DNA of 64,000 nucleotides from Candidatus Melainabacteria bacterium (GCA_003151275.1 PLXC01000059.1:62001-126000); one strand, 5' to 3'. Shown: positions 52,724-62,924, numbered from the stretch's first letter. Notes: a model not told the origin generated them from the letters alone. Numbers and translations are program-made.

Positions 52724-54103
52724 ATGGCCAAACCAGTGGTCGCAATTGTTGGCCGCCCGAACGTTGGCAAATCCACGTTCTTTAACCGCTGCGTGGGAGC
52801 ACGTCACGCCATTGTTGACGATAGCCCAGGCGTTACACGCGACAGAATTTATCGCGAGACAGATTGGGCCGGTCGGCAATTCTTACTCGTAGACACGGGT
52901 GGCGTCATTCCCAACAGCCCGGAATCCATTGCCAATGAAGTGTTTGACCAGGTCACTCTTGCCGTCGACGAAGCTGACGTGATCATTTTTATGGTCGATG
53001 GGAAATCCGGCATTTCTGGCGCGGATGAAGAAGTGGCAAACTTACTGCGCCGCAGCAAAAAACCAATTGTGGTGGCAGTCAATAAAATTGACGAACCGAA
53101 AGAGCAACCCAATGCCATGGAATTTTACGGTTTGGGTTTAGGCGAACCGCACACACTTTCAGCGATGCGAGGCAGCGGTGGCGTTGGTGACTTGCTGGAC
53201 AAAATCGTCTCCTATTTTCCAGCCGATACTCGTCCAAAAATCGACCTGGATCTTATCCCTTTCGACGGTACTGAGCTGGTCGAGGAAGAAGAGGTAGGGC
53301 CACTCTCCGTAGCCATTGTTGGACGCCCGAACGTGGGCAAATCATCAATCGTAAATGTTCTGGTTGGCACAAATCGAAGTATTGTCTCCTCCGTACCGGG
53401 CACCACCCGTGATGCCATCGACACAAAAATAAAATACCAGGGCAGAGAGCTAATTCTTGTCGATACGGCTGGAATACGAAGAAAGTCCAGAGTCGATTAT
53501 GGCGTTGAGGCATTCGCCGTTGTTCGCTCTTTGCGAGCCCTGGAACGAGCTGATGTTGTGGTTTTAATTTTAGATGCCACTCAGGAAATTTCCGACCAGG
53601 ATCAAAAAATCGCCGGTAAAATCGACGAAGCTGGTCGCGGCGCAGTGATCGTCGTCAACAAGTGGGACTTGATCGAAGACAAATCTTCGAGACTGATGAA
53701 GCAATATACCGAGAATGTGAAAACCGAGCTTCGCAGCCTGGCATTTTCTGAAGTGATTTTTACCAGCGCTATTTCCAAACAGCGCGTCACTAAGATCATT
53801 GAGGCAGTCGAACGCGCTCATGCCCAAACAAAGAAGCGCATTGGCACTGGACTTCTCAACCAAATCATCAACGAATCCGTGGCCCTCGTGCCACCGCCAT
53901 CATCCAAACGTGGAAAACGTCTCAAAGTCTATTACACAACTCAAGTTTCTACCGCTCCACCGACTTTCATTTTGTTTGCCAACGACGACAAATTGATGAC
54001 GAAAAATTATGAGGCTTATTTGGAAAGAAAGTTACGCGAAGCATTTGGATTCGAAGGAACGCCGATTAGAATAGTGACCAGGGCCAAAAAGGATAATCGC
54101 TGA
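52724..54103 (+). CDS. der: Ribosome biogenesis GTPase Der (EngA)
   Basis: 459 residues from ATG 52724, preceded by AAAGGAA. Two tandem GTPase domains are seen: GRPNVGKSTFFNRCVG near residue 9 with VAVNKIDEP, and GRPNVGKSSIVNVLVG near 200 with VDTAGIRRKSRVDYG and VVNKWDLI. The C-terminal KH-like domain (KRGKRLKVYYTTQVSTAPPT) is complete. Der is needed for 50S subunit assembly. The earlier in-frame start at 52568 would put the repeat into the protein and is rejected. Confidence 0.97.
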   Translation: MAKPVVAIVGRPNVGKSTFFNRCVGARHAIVDDSPGVTRDRIYRETDWAGRQFLLVDTGGVIPNSPESIANEVFDQVTLAVDEADVIIFMVDGKSGISGADEEVANLLRRSKKPIVVAVNKIDEPKEQPNAMEFYGLGLGEPHTLSAMRGSGGVGDLLDKIVSYFPADTRPKIDLDLIPFDGTELVEEEEVGPLSVAIVGRPNVGKSSIVNVLVGTNRSIVSSVPGTTRDAIDTKIKYQGRELILVDTAGIRRKSRVDYGVEAFAVVRSLRALERADVVVLILDATQEISDQDQKIAGKIDEAGRGAVIVVNKWDLIEDKSSRLMKQYTENVKTELRSLAFSEVIFTSAISKQRVTKIIEAVERAHAQTKKRIGTGLLNQIINESVALVPPPSSKRGKRLKVYYTTQVSTAPPTFILFANDDKLMTKNYEAYLERKLREAFGFEGTPIRIVTRAKKDNR

Positions 54104-54115
54104 GGAGTCGTTAGG

Positions 54116-54844
54116 TTGATCAGCGCACTGCTATTAATTATTTGTGCGTACGTAATGACGTCTATTCCAACTGGATATTGGTTGGTTAAGGCTTTAAAAG
54201 GAACCGACGTTCGTACTTTCGGCAGTGGCTCAACAGGAGCCACAAATGTTTGGCGTTGCGCCGGACCAGCCGCGGGGATCTTTGTTTTCTGTTTCGATAC
54301 TTTGAAGGGATACATACCAGTGGCGGCTGCCGTGTATTTCGACAACCACGGACTGGCGCCCGAATGGAGCTTCACTTATCCGCATTTGATACCATCTATA
54401 GTGGCGGCAGCGGCCCTGGTTGGGCATAGCCGTTCAATCTTTCTCAAATTCCAAGGTGGCAAAAGCGCTGCCACAGGGCTGGGAACTCTGCTCGCCTTAA
54501 GCCCGCTTGGTGGAATGTGCACTTTTCTAACCTGGATGTTAATCGTCAAAACGAGCGGATATATATCCTTGGCATCAATCCTGGGCGTCGGCTCGTGCCC
54601 CTTTTGGTTTTATCTCTTTGGAGCGCCCTGGGCGGCGATTGGTTATTGCGTCTTTGGCTTCATCTACGTAACCTACAGGCACAAAGCGAACATAAAACGT
54701 ATGCTTAAAGGAACAGAACCTAAAGTTGGAGATAAGAAAAAGCCTCCTCCATCCGAACCAACTGTTTCAGCTGGCACCACATCCAGCGGCTTGGAAGCAA
54801 ATGCTCTTACTGACACCACATCTAACACCACAGAATCGACTTAA
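54116..54844 (+). CDS. plsY: Glycerol-3-phosphate acyltransferase PlsY
   Basis: 242 residues from TTG 54116, 12 bases after der. Membrane protein with the PlsY motifs: motif 1 in GSGSTGATNVWR, motif 2 in VGHSRSIFLKFQGGKSAATG, and the third in YVTYRHKANIKRMLKGTEPK. It transfers acyl groups from acyl-phosphate to glycerol 3-phosphate, the first step of phospholipid synthesis. The C-terminal ~40 residues are a Thr/Ser-rich extension not usual in the family. ATG of the next gene follows after 1 base. Confidence 0.93.
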   Translation: MISALLLIICAYVMTSIPTGYWLVKALKGTDVRTFGSGSTGATNVWRCAGPAAGIFVFCFDTLKGYIPVAAAVYFDNHGLAPEWSFTYPHLIPSIVAAAALVGHSRSIFLKFQGGKSAATGLGTLLALSPLGGMCTFLTWMLIVKTSGYISLASILGVGSCPFWFYLFGAPWAAIGYCVFGFIYVTYRHKANIKRMLKGTEPKVGDKKKPPPSEPTVSAGTTSSGLEANALTDTTSNTTEST

Positions 54845-54845
54845 T

Positions 54846-56018
54846 ATGAAAAGTTCACTACCTCTAATTTCCACAAGCGCCCTAGTTTTGGCTCTCACGA
54901 CGACTCTAGACTGTGGCGCTCAGCCACCACATGCTGCAGCGGCAGCAAAAACTGCCGTCTCGGCGGCAAGAACTGCAGTGTCAGCCGCTAAAACAGCTGT
55001 CTCTGCGGCAAAAACGGCCGTCTCAGCACAATCGCACTTAACCCCGGAAGAGACCGAAAATATTCGCATCTATAAAGCTGTCAATCGAGCTGTGGTGAAT
55101 ATCTCCAGCCAGACCTCATCTGAAGACGTTTACCTCAATTTGATTCCTAAAGAAGGGTACGGGTCGGGCACGATCATCTCGCCGGATGGTTATATCCTGA
55201 CAAACAATCACGTAATAAACGGAGCGAGCAGTGTTCGCGTCACCTTATATGACGGCTCCAGCTTCCCAGCCGTGCTCGTCGGTGAGGATCCAACGAACGA
55301 CTTAGCCGTGATCAAAATTGTTGTGCCAGCAACGCAAAAACTGACCATGCTGCCCCTGGGCGATTCGTCCAATCTCGAGGTCGGTCGCCGCGTCCTAGCC
55401 ATTGGCAATCCATTTGGCCTGGACCGGACCATGTCCCAAGGCATAGTCTCAAGCCTTGGTCGAACCTTACGCACCGACAAAGATAGACTGATCAAAGGAA
55501 TAATTCAGACTGACGCGGCCATAAATCCAGGCAACTCTGGTGGACCGCTGCTCGATTCGTCAGGACACATGATCGGCATCACGACAGCGATTTTGAGCCG
55601 CAGCGGTCAATCAGCTGGAATCGGGCTAGCCATTCCTATAAATATTGCCAAACGAATTGTGCCAGAGTTAATTGCGCATCACGGCGTCAGTAGACCGGAT
55701 CTAGGCATAGAGGCGTTCGAGCGCACTGAGAAAGGGCTGAGAATTCTACGCTTGGACCCAAAAGGGCCGGCAGCCATAGCTGGCTTAAGCGGACCAAAGT
55801 TAGTTATTTATAGAGACGGCGACTTTCTTTTTCAAAACGTGGATCGCAGCCTGGCTGACGTTATCACCGGGGTTGATGGCACTCCAGTCAAATCTCAAGA
55901 TGAATTGTTGTCATACGTGGAGCAAAAGAAAGCTGGTCAAGTGGTTACACTGACTGTATTGCGCGCAGGGCGATCGGTCAAAATTCCAGTAAAATTGTCA
56001 CTTGTAAGTTCTGCATAA
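54846..56018 (+). CDS. HtrA/Deg-type serine protease with PDZ domain
   Basis: 390 residues from ATG 54846. A signal peptide ([20 protein letters not shown]) is followed by four seven-residue repeats KTAVSAA (residues ~35-62). The trypsin-like domain shows the catalytic His in [11 protein letters not shown], Asp in [10 protein letters not shown], and Ser in [12 protein letters not shown]-terminal PDZ domain follows ([20 protein letters not shown]). It degrades or refolds misfolded envelope proteins. The Ala-rich repeat linker is unusual for the family and may form a helix spanning the periplasm. Confidence 0.94.
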   Translation: MKSSLPLISTSALVLALTTTLDCGAQPPHAAAAAKTAVSAARTAVSAAKTAVSAAKTAVSAQSHLTPEETENIRIYKAVNRAVVNISSQTSSEDVYLNLIPKEGYGSGTIISPDGYILTNNHVINGASSVRVTLYDGSSFPAVLVGEDPTNDLAVIKIVVPATQKLTMLPLGDSSNLEVGRRVLAIGNPFGLDRTMSQGIVSSLGRTLRTDKDRLIKGIIQTDAAINPGNSGGPLLDSSGHMIGITTAILSRSGQSAGIGLAIPINIAKRIVPELIAHHGVSRPDLGIEAFERTEKGLRILRLDPKGPAAIAGLSGPKLVIYRDGDFLFQNVDRSLADVITGVDGTPVKSQDELLSYVEQKKAGQVVTLTVLRAGRSVKIPVKLSLVSSA

Positions 56019-56040
56019 GGCTGAGGCCACGGAGAGGAAA

Positions 56041-56760
56041 TTGTCAAGGATTCTCGTAATAGACGATGACCAGGCGATCGCTGAGCTGGTAAAGATCAAT
56101 CTCGAACTGCTCGGGCACCAGGTCACAACCGCAAACGACGGCATAAAAGGACTGGCGCTAGCCCAACAGAATCGACCGGATTTAGTCGTCCTCGATGTGA
56201 TGATGCCTGACCTGGACGGCTTTACCGTATGCCAGCGCCTGAGGCAAAATCCCGCTACTCATCCCATCCCAGTATTGATGCTAACCGCCCTGGGCATGAC
56301 CAAAGACAAAGTGACTGGCTTCGATTCCGGAGCTGATGACTACCTTGTCAAGCCATTTGAAATTCCAGAATTGCAAGTCCGAATCCGGGCCTTACTGCGC
56401 AGATCGGGCTCAGTGCCACAGTCGTCCACGTTGCCTGAGATTCTTCACGCGGGTGAAATAACGCTAATCCCGGAGAATTTACAAGCCAAAGTGAAAGAAC
56501 GCATCGTCAAGTTAACGCCGACTGAATTCGAAATTCTGCATTGTTTAATGCAGCATCACGGTCAAACCGTCTCCACAGGAAAGCTTCTCGAAGAAGTATG
56601 GGGCTACTCTCCAGACGATGATGTAGACACAATTCGCGTCCACATTCGCCACTTGCGGACGAGACTGGAAACGGCAGATCGAAAATACATCAAAACCGTA
56701 TATGGTGGCGGATATCAGCTGATAGCGGAGGGATTTGAACGGGCCGCGGGCGAGTCGTAA
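56041..56760 (+). CDS. OmpR/PhoB-type response regulator
   Basis: 239 residues from TTG 56041 (AGAGGAAA directly upstream). Receiver domain: [20 protein letters not shown], Asp in [14 protein letters not shown], Lys in [14 protein letters not shown]-terminal winged helix: [40 protein letters not shown] and [10 protein letters not shown]. It acts as a transcription factor. No kinase gene lies adjacent. The sequence is close in style to RpaB-like regulators; this is an impression only. Probably transcribed with htrA. Confidence 0.92.
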   Translation: MSRILVIDDDQAIAELVKINLELLGHQVTTANDGIKGLALAQQNRPDLVVLDVMMPDLDGFTVCQRLRQNPATHPIPVLMLTALGMTKDKVTGFDSGADDYLVKPFEIPELQVRIRALLRRSGSVPQSSTLPEILHAGEITLIPENLQAKVKERIVKLTPTEFEILHCLMQHHGQTVSTGKLLEEVWGYSPDDDVDTIRVHIRHLRTRLETADRKYIKTVYGGGYQLIAEGFERAAGES

Positions 56761-56836
56761 ATCAGTCATTTCTATGTCGGTCAAGTCCCTTCTAATCACT
56801 GTGCATGAGACTTTCTTATGCTCCGGACAGCCTTTT

Positions 56837-56862
56837 AATTTTTACCGATATCGGTAAAAATT
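56837..56862. repeat. Interspersed palindrome, copy 9
   Basis: Core ACCGATATCGGT at 56844-56855 with AATTTTT and AAAAATT flanks. It lies in a 567-base gap (56761-57327) before the acyltransferase operon. The rest of that gap is AT-rich and contains no gene that I can see; it may hold the operon promoter. Confidence 0.9.
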
Positions 56863-57327
56863 CTAGCGCCCCTCGGGGTCGATGCCTTCTATGCCTGGCT
56901 TCAGCTCATCAACCCCAATCAAATCCCGGTCACACCGGTCACACCGTTGATTGTGGCTGTTTGCTTGCCTTTTTAGCCACTGCGCGCCACTATATGTAGT
57001 GACATTGATTTGCCTAACTGATAAAAAAAGTGTCTGGCAATATTACAAATTCACCAGCGCCGCTTGACATATACCGATTGAATATCAATTATTTCGATCG
57101 ATTTTCTCAGATGAGAGAAGACTTCAAATAGCCGTAGTCAAGCACTCGAAACCGCCACGTATTCAAATTCTATAGAAATCATGCAGAAACAAACTATAGA
57201 CATTTTAAGTTAAGAGAGGGGCGCTTCGGTAGACATTCTTGAAATCCACCCGATATGATGTGCAGCGAGCCATTGATAACTTATCAAAGGCTTGTTGTAC
57301 CGCCATCGGTGTCTAAGGAGAAGTAAC

Positions 57328-58779
57328 TTGCTATTCAACAGTTTGCAGTACTTGGTGTTCTTGCCCACAGTATTTTTGCTGTTCTGGCTGCTTCCGCATC
57401 GCGCTCGCGTGCCACTACTTTTGGTGGCGAGTTATGTTTTCTACATGACCTGGCGTCCAATATACGGATTGCTAATCCTTGGCTTGACTGTCGCCAACTA
57501 CTTCCTTGTTAATCGAATTGAAAAATCGCAAGACAAGAAAAAGGTGTGGGTCGGCGTCACGGTTGCGGTTAACCTCGTTACCCTCGGCGTCTTTAAGTAT
57601 TTGAATTTCGGTCTCGATACGATCAAAGATGGTTTAGCTCTGGCTGGCGTCAATTGGCACGAACCTCATCTTCATATTCTTCTGCCGCTCGGTATTTCTT
57701 TCTTCGTCTTCGAATTCATTCACTACGCAGTTGAGGTCTATCGAGGCAAACCTGTCGTTAAATCGATTTTTGACTTCGCCCTGTTTGCCTCCTTCTTCCC
57801 CACTCAGATTGCCGGTCCTATTAAACGGTACCAAGACTTCATTCCCCAGCTGAGTATCTCTGCCAAGTTCAAGTGGGAATATGTTGATGAAGGTATGCAG
57901 ATGATCCTCATGGGTCTCGGCAAAAAAGTATTGATCGCCGACAATCTAGCCATGGTCGTGCAAGCAGGATTCTCACATCCGGAGAATTTCTCTTCCTTAG
58001 ATCTATGGTTGATCACATACGCTTTCGCTTTCCAAATCTTCTTCGACTTTGCCGGCTACACCGACATCGCTCGCGGTTCAGCTATGCTTTTCGGCTACAA
58101 AGTGCCGATTAACTTCAACTTGCCTTACCTGGCTGCAAACGTTTCCGACTTCTGGAATCGTTGGCACATCAGCTTGTCCACCTGGTTGAGAGATTACCTC
58201 TTCATCCCTATAGGCGGCTCACGGTGCGGCAAATGGTTGAATTACCGCAACTTGTTTCTGACCATGGCCCTGGGCGGCTTGTGGCACGGCGCTGCTATGC
58301 ACTACCTGGCCTGGGGCGCCTATCAAGGTGCACTGTTGATTCTGCACAAAGAGTATTCAAAGGGTCTAGAGAAAGTCGGAGTGGCATCCAAGCTGCTCAG
58401 CTCGAAGCTCTATCACGTCGTTTCAATTGGGATCACGTTCCACATCGTATGTCTCGGTTGGGTTCTCTTCCGCGCCGACGATCTAAATATTGCCGGCAAG
58501 ATCCTTTTAAAACTGGCCCAAGCTCCGGCTGCCCTGGCCCACTTCAACTCTGCTCAACTGGCAGTGTTGCAGATTCGCGATCCTATTATCTTCCCTTCGT
58601 TGGTTCTGATTGTGCCAATCCTGATGATCTCTCAAGTAGTCGTTAATTGGCTGAATGACAAAAAGTTCTATCAGAGTCCGCCCTGGGCAGTGCAAGTGGC
58701 AGTCATGGTGATCCTCATGTGCGTGCTCACAATCTTCAGTCCAGATAGTTCTCCGAAGTTCATCTACTTCCAGTTCTAA
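57328..58779 (+). CDS. MBOAT-family O-acyltransferase (AlgI-like)
   Basis: 483 residues from TTG 57328, chosen for the AAGGAG Shine-Dalgarno 7-8 bases upstream. A polytopic membrane protein. The MBOAT signatures are visible: FNLPYLAANVSDFWNRWHIS, LSTWLRDYLFIPIGGSR, and MALGGLWHGAAMHYLAWGAY with the catalytic His. AlgI-type proteins move acetyl groups across the membrane for O-acetylation of exopolysaccharide or cell-wall polymers. The three following genes are translationally coupled and supply SGNH-type partners. Confidence 0.93.
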   Translation: MLFNSLQYLVFLPTVFLLFWLLPHRARVPLLLVASYVFYMTWRPIYGLLILGLTVANYFLVNRIEKSQDKKKVWVGVTVAVNLVTLGVFKYLNFGLDTIKDGLALAGVNWHEPHLHILLPLGISFFVFEFIHYAVEVYRGKPVVKSIFDFALFASFFPTQIAGPIKRYQDFIPQLSISAKFKWEYVDEGMQMILMGLGKKVLIADNLAMVVQAGFSHPENFSSLDLWLITYAFAFQIFFDFAGYTDIARGSAMLFGYKVPINFNLPYLAANVSDFWNRWHISLSTWLRDYLFIPIGGSRCGKWLNYRNLFLTMALGGLWHGAAMHYLAWGAYQGALLILHKEYSKGLEKVGVASKLLSSKLYHVVSIGITFHIVCLGWVLFRADDLNIAGKILLKLAQAPAALAHFNSAQLAVLQIRDPIIFPSLVLIVPILMISQVVVNWLNDKKFYQSPPWAVQVAVMVILMCVLTIFSPDSSPKFIYFQF

Positions 58780-60116
58780 TGGTCACTGCGACGTCGGCGG
58801 TAGAGTCCAGGCTTGTGCAAGCAAGCTCTGCGAGTCGAACGATTCAGGCATCTCCTTTGGCAATAGCACAATCAATATCAACAAAAAGGCATCCTTTCGC
58901 GAGTAACCTTGCGAAAAGCCGCTTCTTTGCTGCCACTGTCTTGTTTATTTCAGTTAGCGCCGCGTGGGGTTGCTTGCGCCTTGGCGCCCTCAGCCCATCA
59001 GACTTCCCGTTCTACACCTGGACGGCCTGTGCAATAGAGGACTTTCTCAGCAACGAGCAGGCCCGACCGCAAATCGACTTTGTCGGTTCATCGTTGGTTC
59101 TCGCCCCTCTAGGCGGCGTTGATGCGGATTTCTTGAATGCTCCAGTCGACGCCCCGCACCACCATCGCAGTCTGTTTTTCGAAAACGCTTTTGCCAAATT
59201 GACTGGTGAAAGTGTGACAACGTTCAACTTCGCTTTGCCTGGAGAAATGCCCTCCGACGCTTATTTGATCACCAAATTTCTGATGAAAGGCGAGAAGCGC
59301 CCAAACGTGATTGTTTATGGCGTAGGTCCAAGAGATTTCCTCGATAACCTTTTGCCGAGTCCATCTGCAACTGATCCGTATTCATTGCTCAGTCGATTCG
59401 GTGATGTGAACGATCGCATCGCTTTAATCTCTCCTGACTGGCAACAACGAATGAATTACGAGTTAGGCAGATTATTGTATCCCTATGGCCAAAAAGTAGA
59501 TTTGTCGACATCGTTCAGCCGTGTTGTTACCGCAACCCTAGCCAAACTGCTACCGCCCACTAATGGTGGGTCGCCAATGAGTGTTCGTCGCATTATTCTG
59601 CCTGAATATCGCAACTTTGAAGTGGCAAAAAACGAGTGCTTATTCACACCAACGACCGCGGCCAATCGACCGGCCTTTTCTGACAATATCGCTGAATACC
59701 GCAAACGCTATAAGAGCTTGAAGTGGGACACTTATTTGACGCAGATGCGGTTTATGACTGACATTCTGAACATTGCCCGCGAGCGCAAAACTCACGTAGT
59801 AATCGTGGCCATGCCGATCACGCAGATCAATCGCTCCTTGCTCAGCGATTTAGCCTGGGATGTATACAAGAAAAGCATCAAAGTGGTGGCCTTGGCAAAA
59901 GGTGCATCTTTTATAGACATGGAAGCTTCAGGAAAATTTCAACTCTCAGATTTTGGTGACACAGTCCATCTACACTCAGGTGGTGGTGCCAAGTTGCTAG
60001 ATTTACTGGCTGAGCGCTTAGTTAAAGACCAAGCCGTTATGACTGCTTTGAATAAACCTTCTCGAACCGACGATCATTCAACCACTCTTGCCGGCTTGAA
60101 AGGAACTATTCAATGA
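58779..60116 (+). CDS. SGNH-like acetylation partner 1
   Basis: 445 residues from ATG 58779, which shares the A of the MBOAT stop. One N-terminal membrane helix (FFAATVLFISVSAAWGCLRL) anchors an extracytoplasmic domain. Block I is FVGSSLVLAPLGGVD, then TFNFALPGEMPSDAYLITKF, IVYGVGPRDFLDNLL, VVIVAMPITQINRSLL and DTVHLHSGGGAKLLD with the Asp-x2-His of block V. The organisation resembles AlgJ/AlgX-type O-acetyltransferase partners. Coupled to the next gene by ATGA. Confidence 0.8.
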   Translation: MVTATSAVESRLVQASSASRTIQASPLAIAQSISTKRHPFASNLAKSRFFAATVLFISVSAAWGCLRLGALSPSDFPFYTWTACAIEDFLSNEQARPQIDFVGSSLVLAPLGGVDADFLNAPVDAPHHHRSLFFENAFAKLTGESVTTFNFALPGEMPSDAYLITKFLMKGEKRPNVIVYGVGPRDFLDNLLPSPSATDPYSLLSRFGDVNDRIALISPDWQQRMNYELGRLLYPYGQKVDLSTSFSRVVTATLAKLLPPTNGGSPMSVRRIILPEYRNFEVAKNECLFTPTTAANRPAFSDNIAEYRKRYKSLKWDTYLTQMRFMTDILNIARERKTHVVIVAMPITQINRSLLSDLAWDVYKKSIKVVALAKGASFIDMEASGKFQLSDFGDTVHLHSGGGAKLLDLLAERLVKDQAVMTALNKPSRTDDHSTTLAGLKGTIQ

Positions 60117-61459
60117 CCGGTCTACTGGCACCACCTGCAGTGAATCAAGCGCCTTCAATAATTGAAGGAAACGCTCCCGTTCCTTTTGTTGACCGAAGAA
60201 AAAACGGTCCTCGGCTTAAACGTGGCTTCAACAGCGTCTTCATCATCGCCTTTATTGCTTACGCGGCTATTAATTTGTACATGTCATTTTCTGCGCCGAT
60301 CGACTTTGATCCCTACAAGTACATTTATCGCGGCTGGTCCTGGTGGATTTTCAACGATTTGAGAGAACATCCCCAACCTCACAATATTGCCCTGCTGGGC
60401 TCTTCGCTCATGGTCAGTGCTGTTGCCGGGACCGATGCCAACTTCCTCAATCAAAAGATCGACCTTACCAAATACCACAAAGCCGCCTATCTCGATGATC
60501 GCCTGCAGTCCAAGTTTGGTGGTAAGTTCAATACCTTCAATCTGTCTGCGCCAGGACAAATGCCGTCTGATGCTTTTATGATGCTCAAGGGCATGATGAA
60601 CACCGCAGACCGTCCGGAAGTCGTAGTCTACGGCGTAGCACCAAGAGATTTCATCGACAGCACATTGTCGAGTCCGGTTGATACGGAGCCGTTCCATTAC
60701 TTGAAGCGCATAGTGAATTTGGATGACGTATCGAGTGCGTTATTCAGAAGCCCGCAATCCAAGCTGGATTTCTGGCTCTCCAAGAGTTTGTATTTCTATC
60801 AATACTCATTGGACATCGAGATGGCTGTTAGCGAATTCGTCACTGACAAACTTGTTGTTCTATTGCCACCAGACAAGCGACATCTTTTCACGTGGTGGGA
60901 TCGTACACGCTTGCTGCCTAATTATTTGCCAGGCGAAATCAAGCCAGGCGCCATGATTAGCGCCCCTATGGATATTGAAACAGCGAAATCGCATTTCGCC
61001 GACAACACCAAGGAATACATTCAACGCTACAAAAAGCCAGACCGTCATATCTACAAAACACAGTTCATTTTCTTGAATAAACTGGCTGAGTTTTGCCAGA
61101 GAGAAAAAATCGAACTCGTGATTGTGAACATGCCGATCACTCGGTACAACGTCAGCATTCTCAAGCCACAAGTGTATTTGAACTACATCCAGGCGTTGCG
61201 GGAATGGTCGTTCTATCACAATTTCCTTGCCTATGACTTGTCGAATTTCGAAAAGTACGAGCGATCAGATTTTCACGATTCAGTTCACTTGAATGCATTT
61301 GGTGGCAAGAAACTGTTCGACAATATCGTCGACATTCTTGGATCAAACTTGAGAACTTCGTCGGCTATGGAGATGGCCGGTAAAGAATTGGAGCGGCATC
61401 GCGCCGTTGCTGAATACAACAAAAACAACCCAAATCAGTCGGGGCTTCGACCGCTATGA
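60113..61459 (+). CDS. SGNH-like acetylation partner 2
   Basis: 448 residues from ATG 60113 (ATGA overlap with the preceding stop). Same order of blocks as its neighbours: one membrane helix (SVFIIAFIAYAAINLYM), LLGSSLMVSAVAGTDANFLN, TFNLSAPGQMPSDAFM, VVYGVAPRDFIDSTL, LVIVNMPITRYNVSIL and DSVHLNAFGGKKLFDN. A paralogue that probably recognises or modifies a related substrate. Confidence 0.8.
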   Translation: MTGLLAPPAVNQAPSIIEGNAPVPFVDRRKNGPRLKRGFNSVFIIAFIAYAAINLYMSFSAPIDFDPYKYIYRGWSWWIFNDLREHPQPHNIALLGSSLMVSAVAGTDANFLNQKIDLTKYHKAAYLDDRLQSKFGGKFNTFNLSAPGQMPSDAFMMLKGMMNTADRPEVVVYGVAPRDFIDSTLSSPVDTEPFHYLKRIVNLDDVSSALFRSPQSKLDFWLSKSLYFYQYSLDIEMAVSEFVTDKLVVLLPPDKRHLFTWWDRTRLLPNYLPGEIKPGAMISAPMDIETAKSHFADNTKEYIQRYKKPDRHIYKTQFIFLNKLAEFCQREKIELVIVNMPITRYNVSILKPQVYLNYIQALREWSFYHNFLAYDLSNFEKYERSDFHDSVHLNAFGGKKLFDNIVDILGSNLRTSSAMEMAGKELERHRAVAEYNKNNPNQSGLRPL

Positions 61460-62910
61460 CGAGTTCCACAGTAACGGATTTGAAGGATAGTGTTGCAAGA
61501 CTAGGTGCGTCGACGAACATTGACCCAGCCAAAATTGTAGCGACCAAAAGCGGCGGCACCAAGAAACAATCGGTAGCGCAGTGCCGAACGTTAGCGGCGT
61601 TCTTGCTTTTTATCGTCGTTAACGTGGCGATATCGTATATAGTGCCGCATCCAGCAAAAGTTATCGATGATAACTTCATTCAATCAAGCGGCTCAGAAGC
61701 TCGCCAGCAGGGCAAGTGGACGTGGTGGGTGACTCGTAACTATCTGAATAGACGTCAAGCTCCGGACATTGCAATGTTAGGCAGTTCGCAAATGGGCTCG
61801 GCTGTTTTTTCTTCCGACGCTCATACACTAAACAAAGTTTTGGATTGCGTCGTACACCGTCGTGGTTCGACTCTAGAGAAAGAAATATTCGACCGCACCG
61901 GTAAACGCGTAGACACCTTTAACTTCGCCATGGGCGGATCGATGGCGTCTGATGCTTACATGATTTCCAAAGCCTTGTTCAAAGGCGACAAGAAGCCTCG
62001 TATGGTCGTTGTAGGAGTGAGCCCGCGCGACTTTATCGACAACACACTGCCATCGGTAAGCTCGACGGAACCATTCAACTTCTTCGCTCCATTCGTAGAG
62101 CTGGGCGACCTTGCAAATGTCGCTTTTCCGGATGTTCTGGGGCAGATGAACTTCCTGATCAAACAAAATTTGCCACTGCAAAGAATCCACGACGCTCTTG
62201 AGATTACCGCAAAGAACTATCAACAAGAAGCGCCACAAAAGATGACAGTTCTGCCCAGAGCTTCTGAACACAAACAACTCCTACGCGCTGTCTTAGGTTC
62301 TGTTGACGAAGTTCGCCTGAACGAATGGCTGATACCAGCGACGATACCAGCCTGGATCTTTGAAGACAACACGAAAGAATACCTGAATCGATTCAGAAAT
62401 TGCAGACCACCGATTTATAAAGCTCAAAAAGCATTCTTCAATTCGTTCTTAGCTGATATGGACGCCGAACACATCCCAGTTCTGGTAGTCGGAATGCCAA
62501 GCCTGAATGCCAATCGCACGATCTTGCCAAAAGACTTCTGGACAGAATTTCGAGGCAACATAGCGAACATGTGCCAGGAGCACGGGGCAAAATGGATTGA
62601 CCAAACAGACAATCCAAACTTTGTTTTAACCGACTATTTGGACACAGTCCACTTAAACGCAAGCGGCGGCAAGAAAATATTCAACGAAATTGCCAAAGCC
62701 ATAACAGCAGATCCCGAGCTAGTAGCAGTAGTCCAATCCAAACCAACCAGAAACGCCGACGGCACCCAACTTTCTGAAAAGCCGGACACACTCAAGGATG
62801 AAGCCCTCCCGTCGGCTCACCGGAATGAAAGACTGGACAGCCCTGGGGGTGAAGGCGCCCCGCTGGCTCCGAAGATCCTGACAGCGCCAAATACAAATAA
62901 AACGCACTAA
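61456..62910 (+). CDS. SGNH-like acetylation partner 3
   Basis: 484 residues from ATG 61456 (ATGA overlap). Membrane helix LAAFLLFIVVNVAISYIV, then MLGSSQMGSAVFSSDAHTLN, TFNFAMGGSMASDAYMISK, VVVGVSPRDFIDNTL, VLVVGMPSLNANRTIL and DTVHLNASGGKKIFNE. In block III the residues around Gly-Met-Pro match the two paralogues. A C-terminal ~45-residue extension is polar. It ends the coupled series. Confidence 0.8.
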   Translation: MTSSTVTDLKDSVARLGASTNIDPAKIVATKSGGTKKQSVAQCRTLAAFLLFIVVNVAISYIVPHPAKVIDDNFIQSSGSEARQQGKWTWWVTRNYLNRRQAPDIAMLGSSQMGSAVFSSDAHTLNKVLDCVVHRRGSTLEKEIFDRTGKRVDTFNFAMGGSMASDAYMISKALFKGDKKPRMVVVGVSPRDFIDNTLPSVSSTEPFNFFAPFVELGDLANVAFPDVLGQMNFLIKQNLPLQRIHDALEITAKNYQQEAPQKMTVLPRASEHKQLLRAVLGSVDEVRLNEWLIPATIPAWIFEDNTKEYLNRFRNCRPPIYKAQKAFFNSFLADMDAEHIPVLVVGMPSLNANRTILPKDFWTEFRGNIANMCQEHGAKWIDQTDNPNFVLTDYLDTVHLNASGGKKIFNEIAKAITADPELVAVVQSKPTRNADGTQLSEKPDTLKDEALPSAHRNERLDSPGGEGAPLAPKILTAPNTNKTH

Positions 62911-62924
62911 GCCTGGTGCACAAA

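Noticed and set aside
56805..56999. Plus-strand frame over palindrome copy 9
   Set aside because: Same palindrome-derived peptide, no ribosome site, Cys/His-rich nonsense composition.
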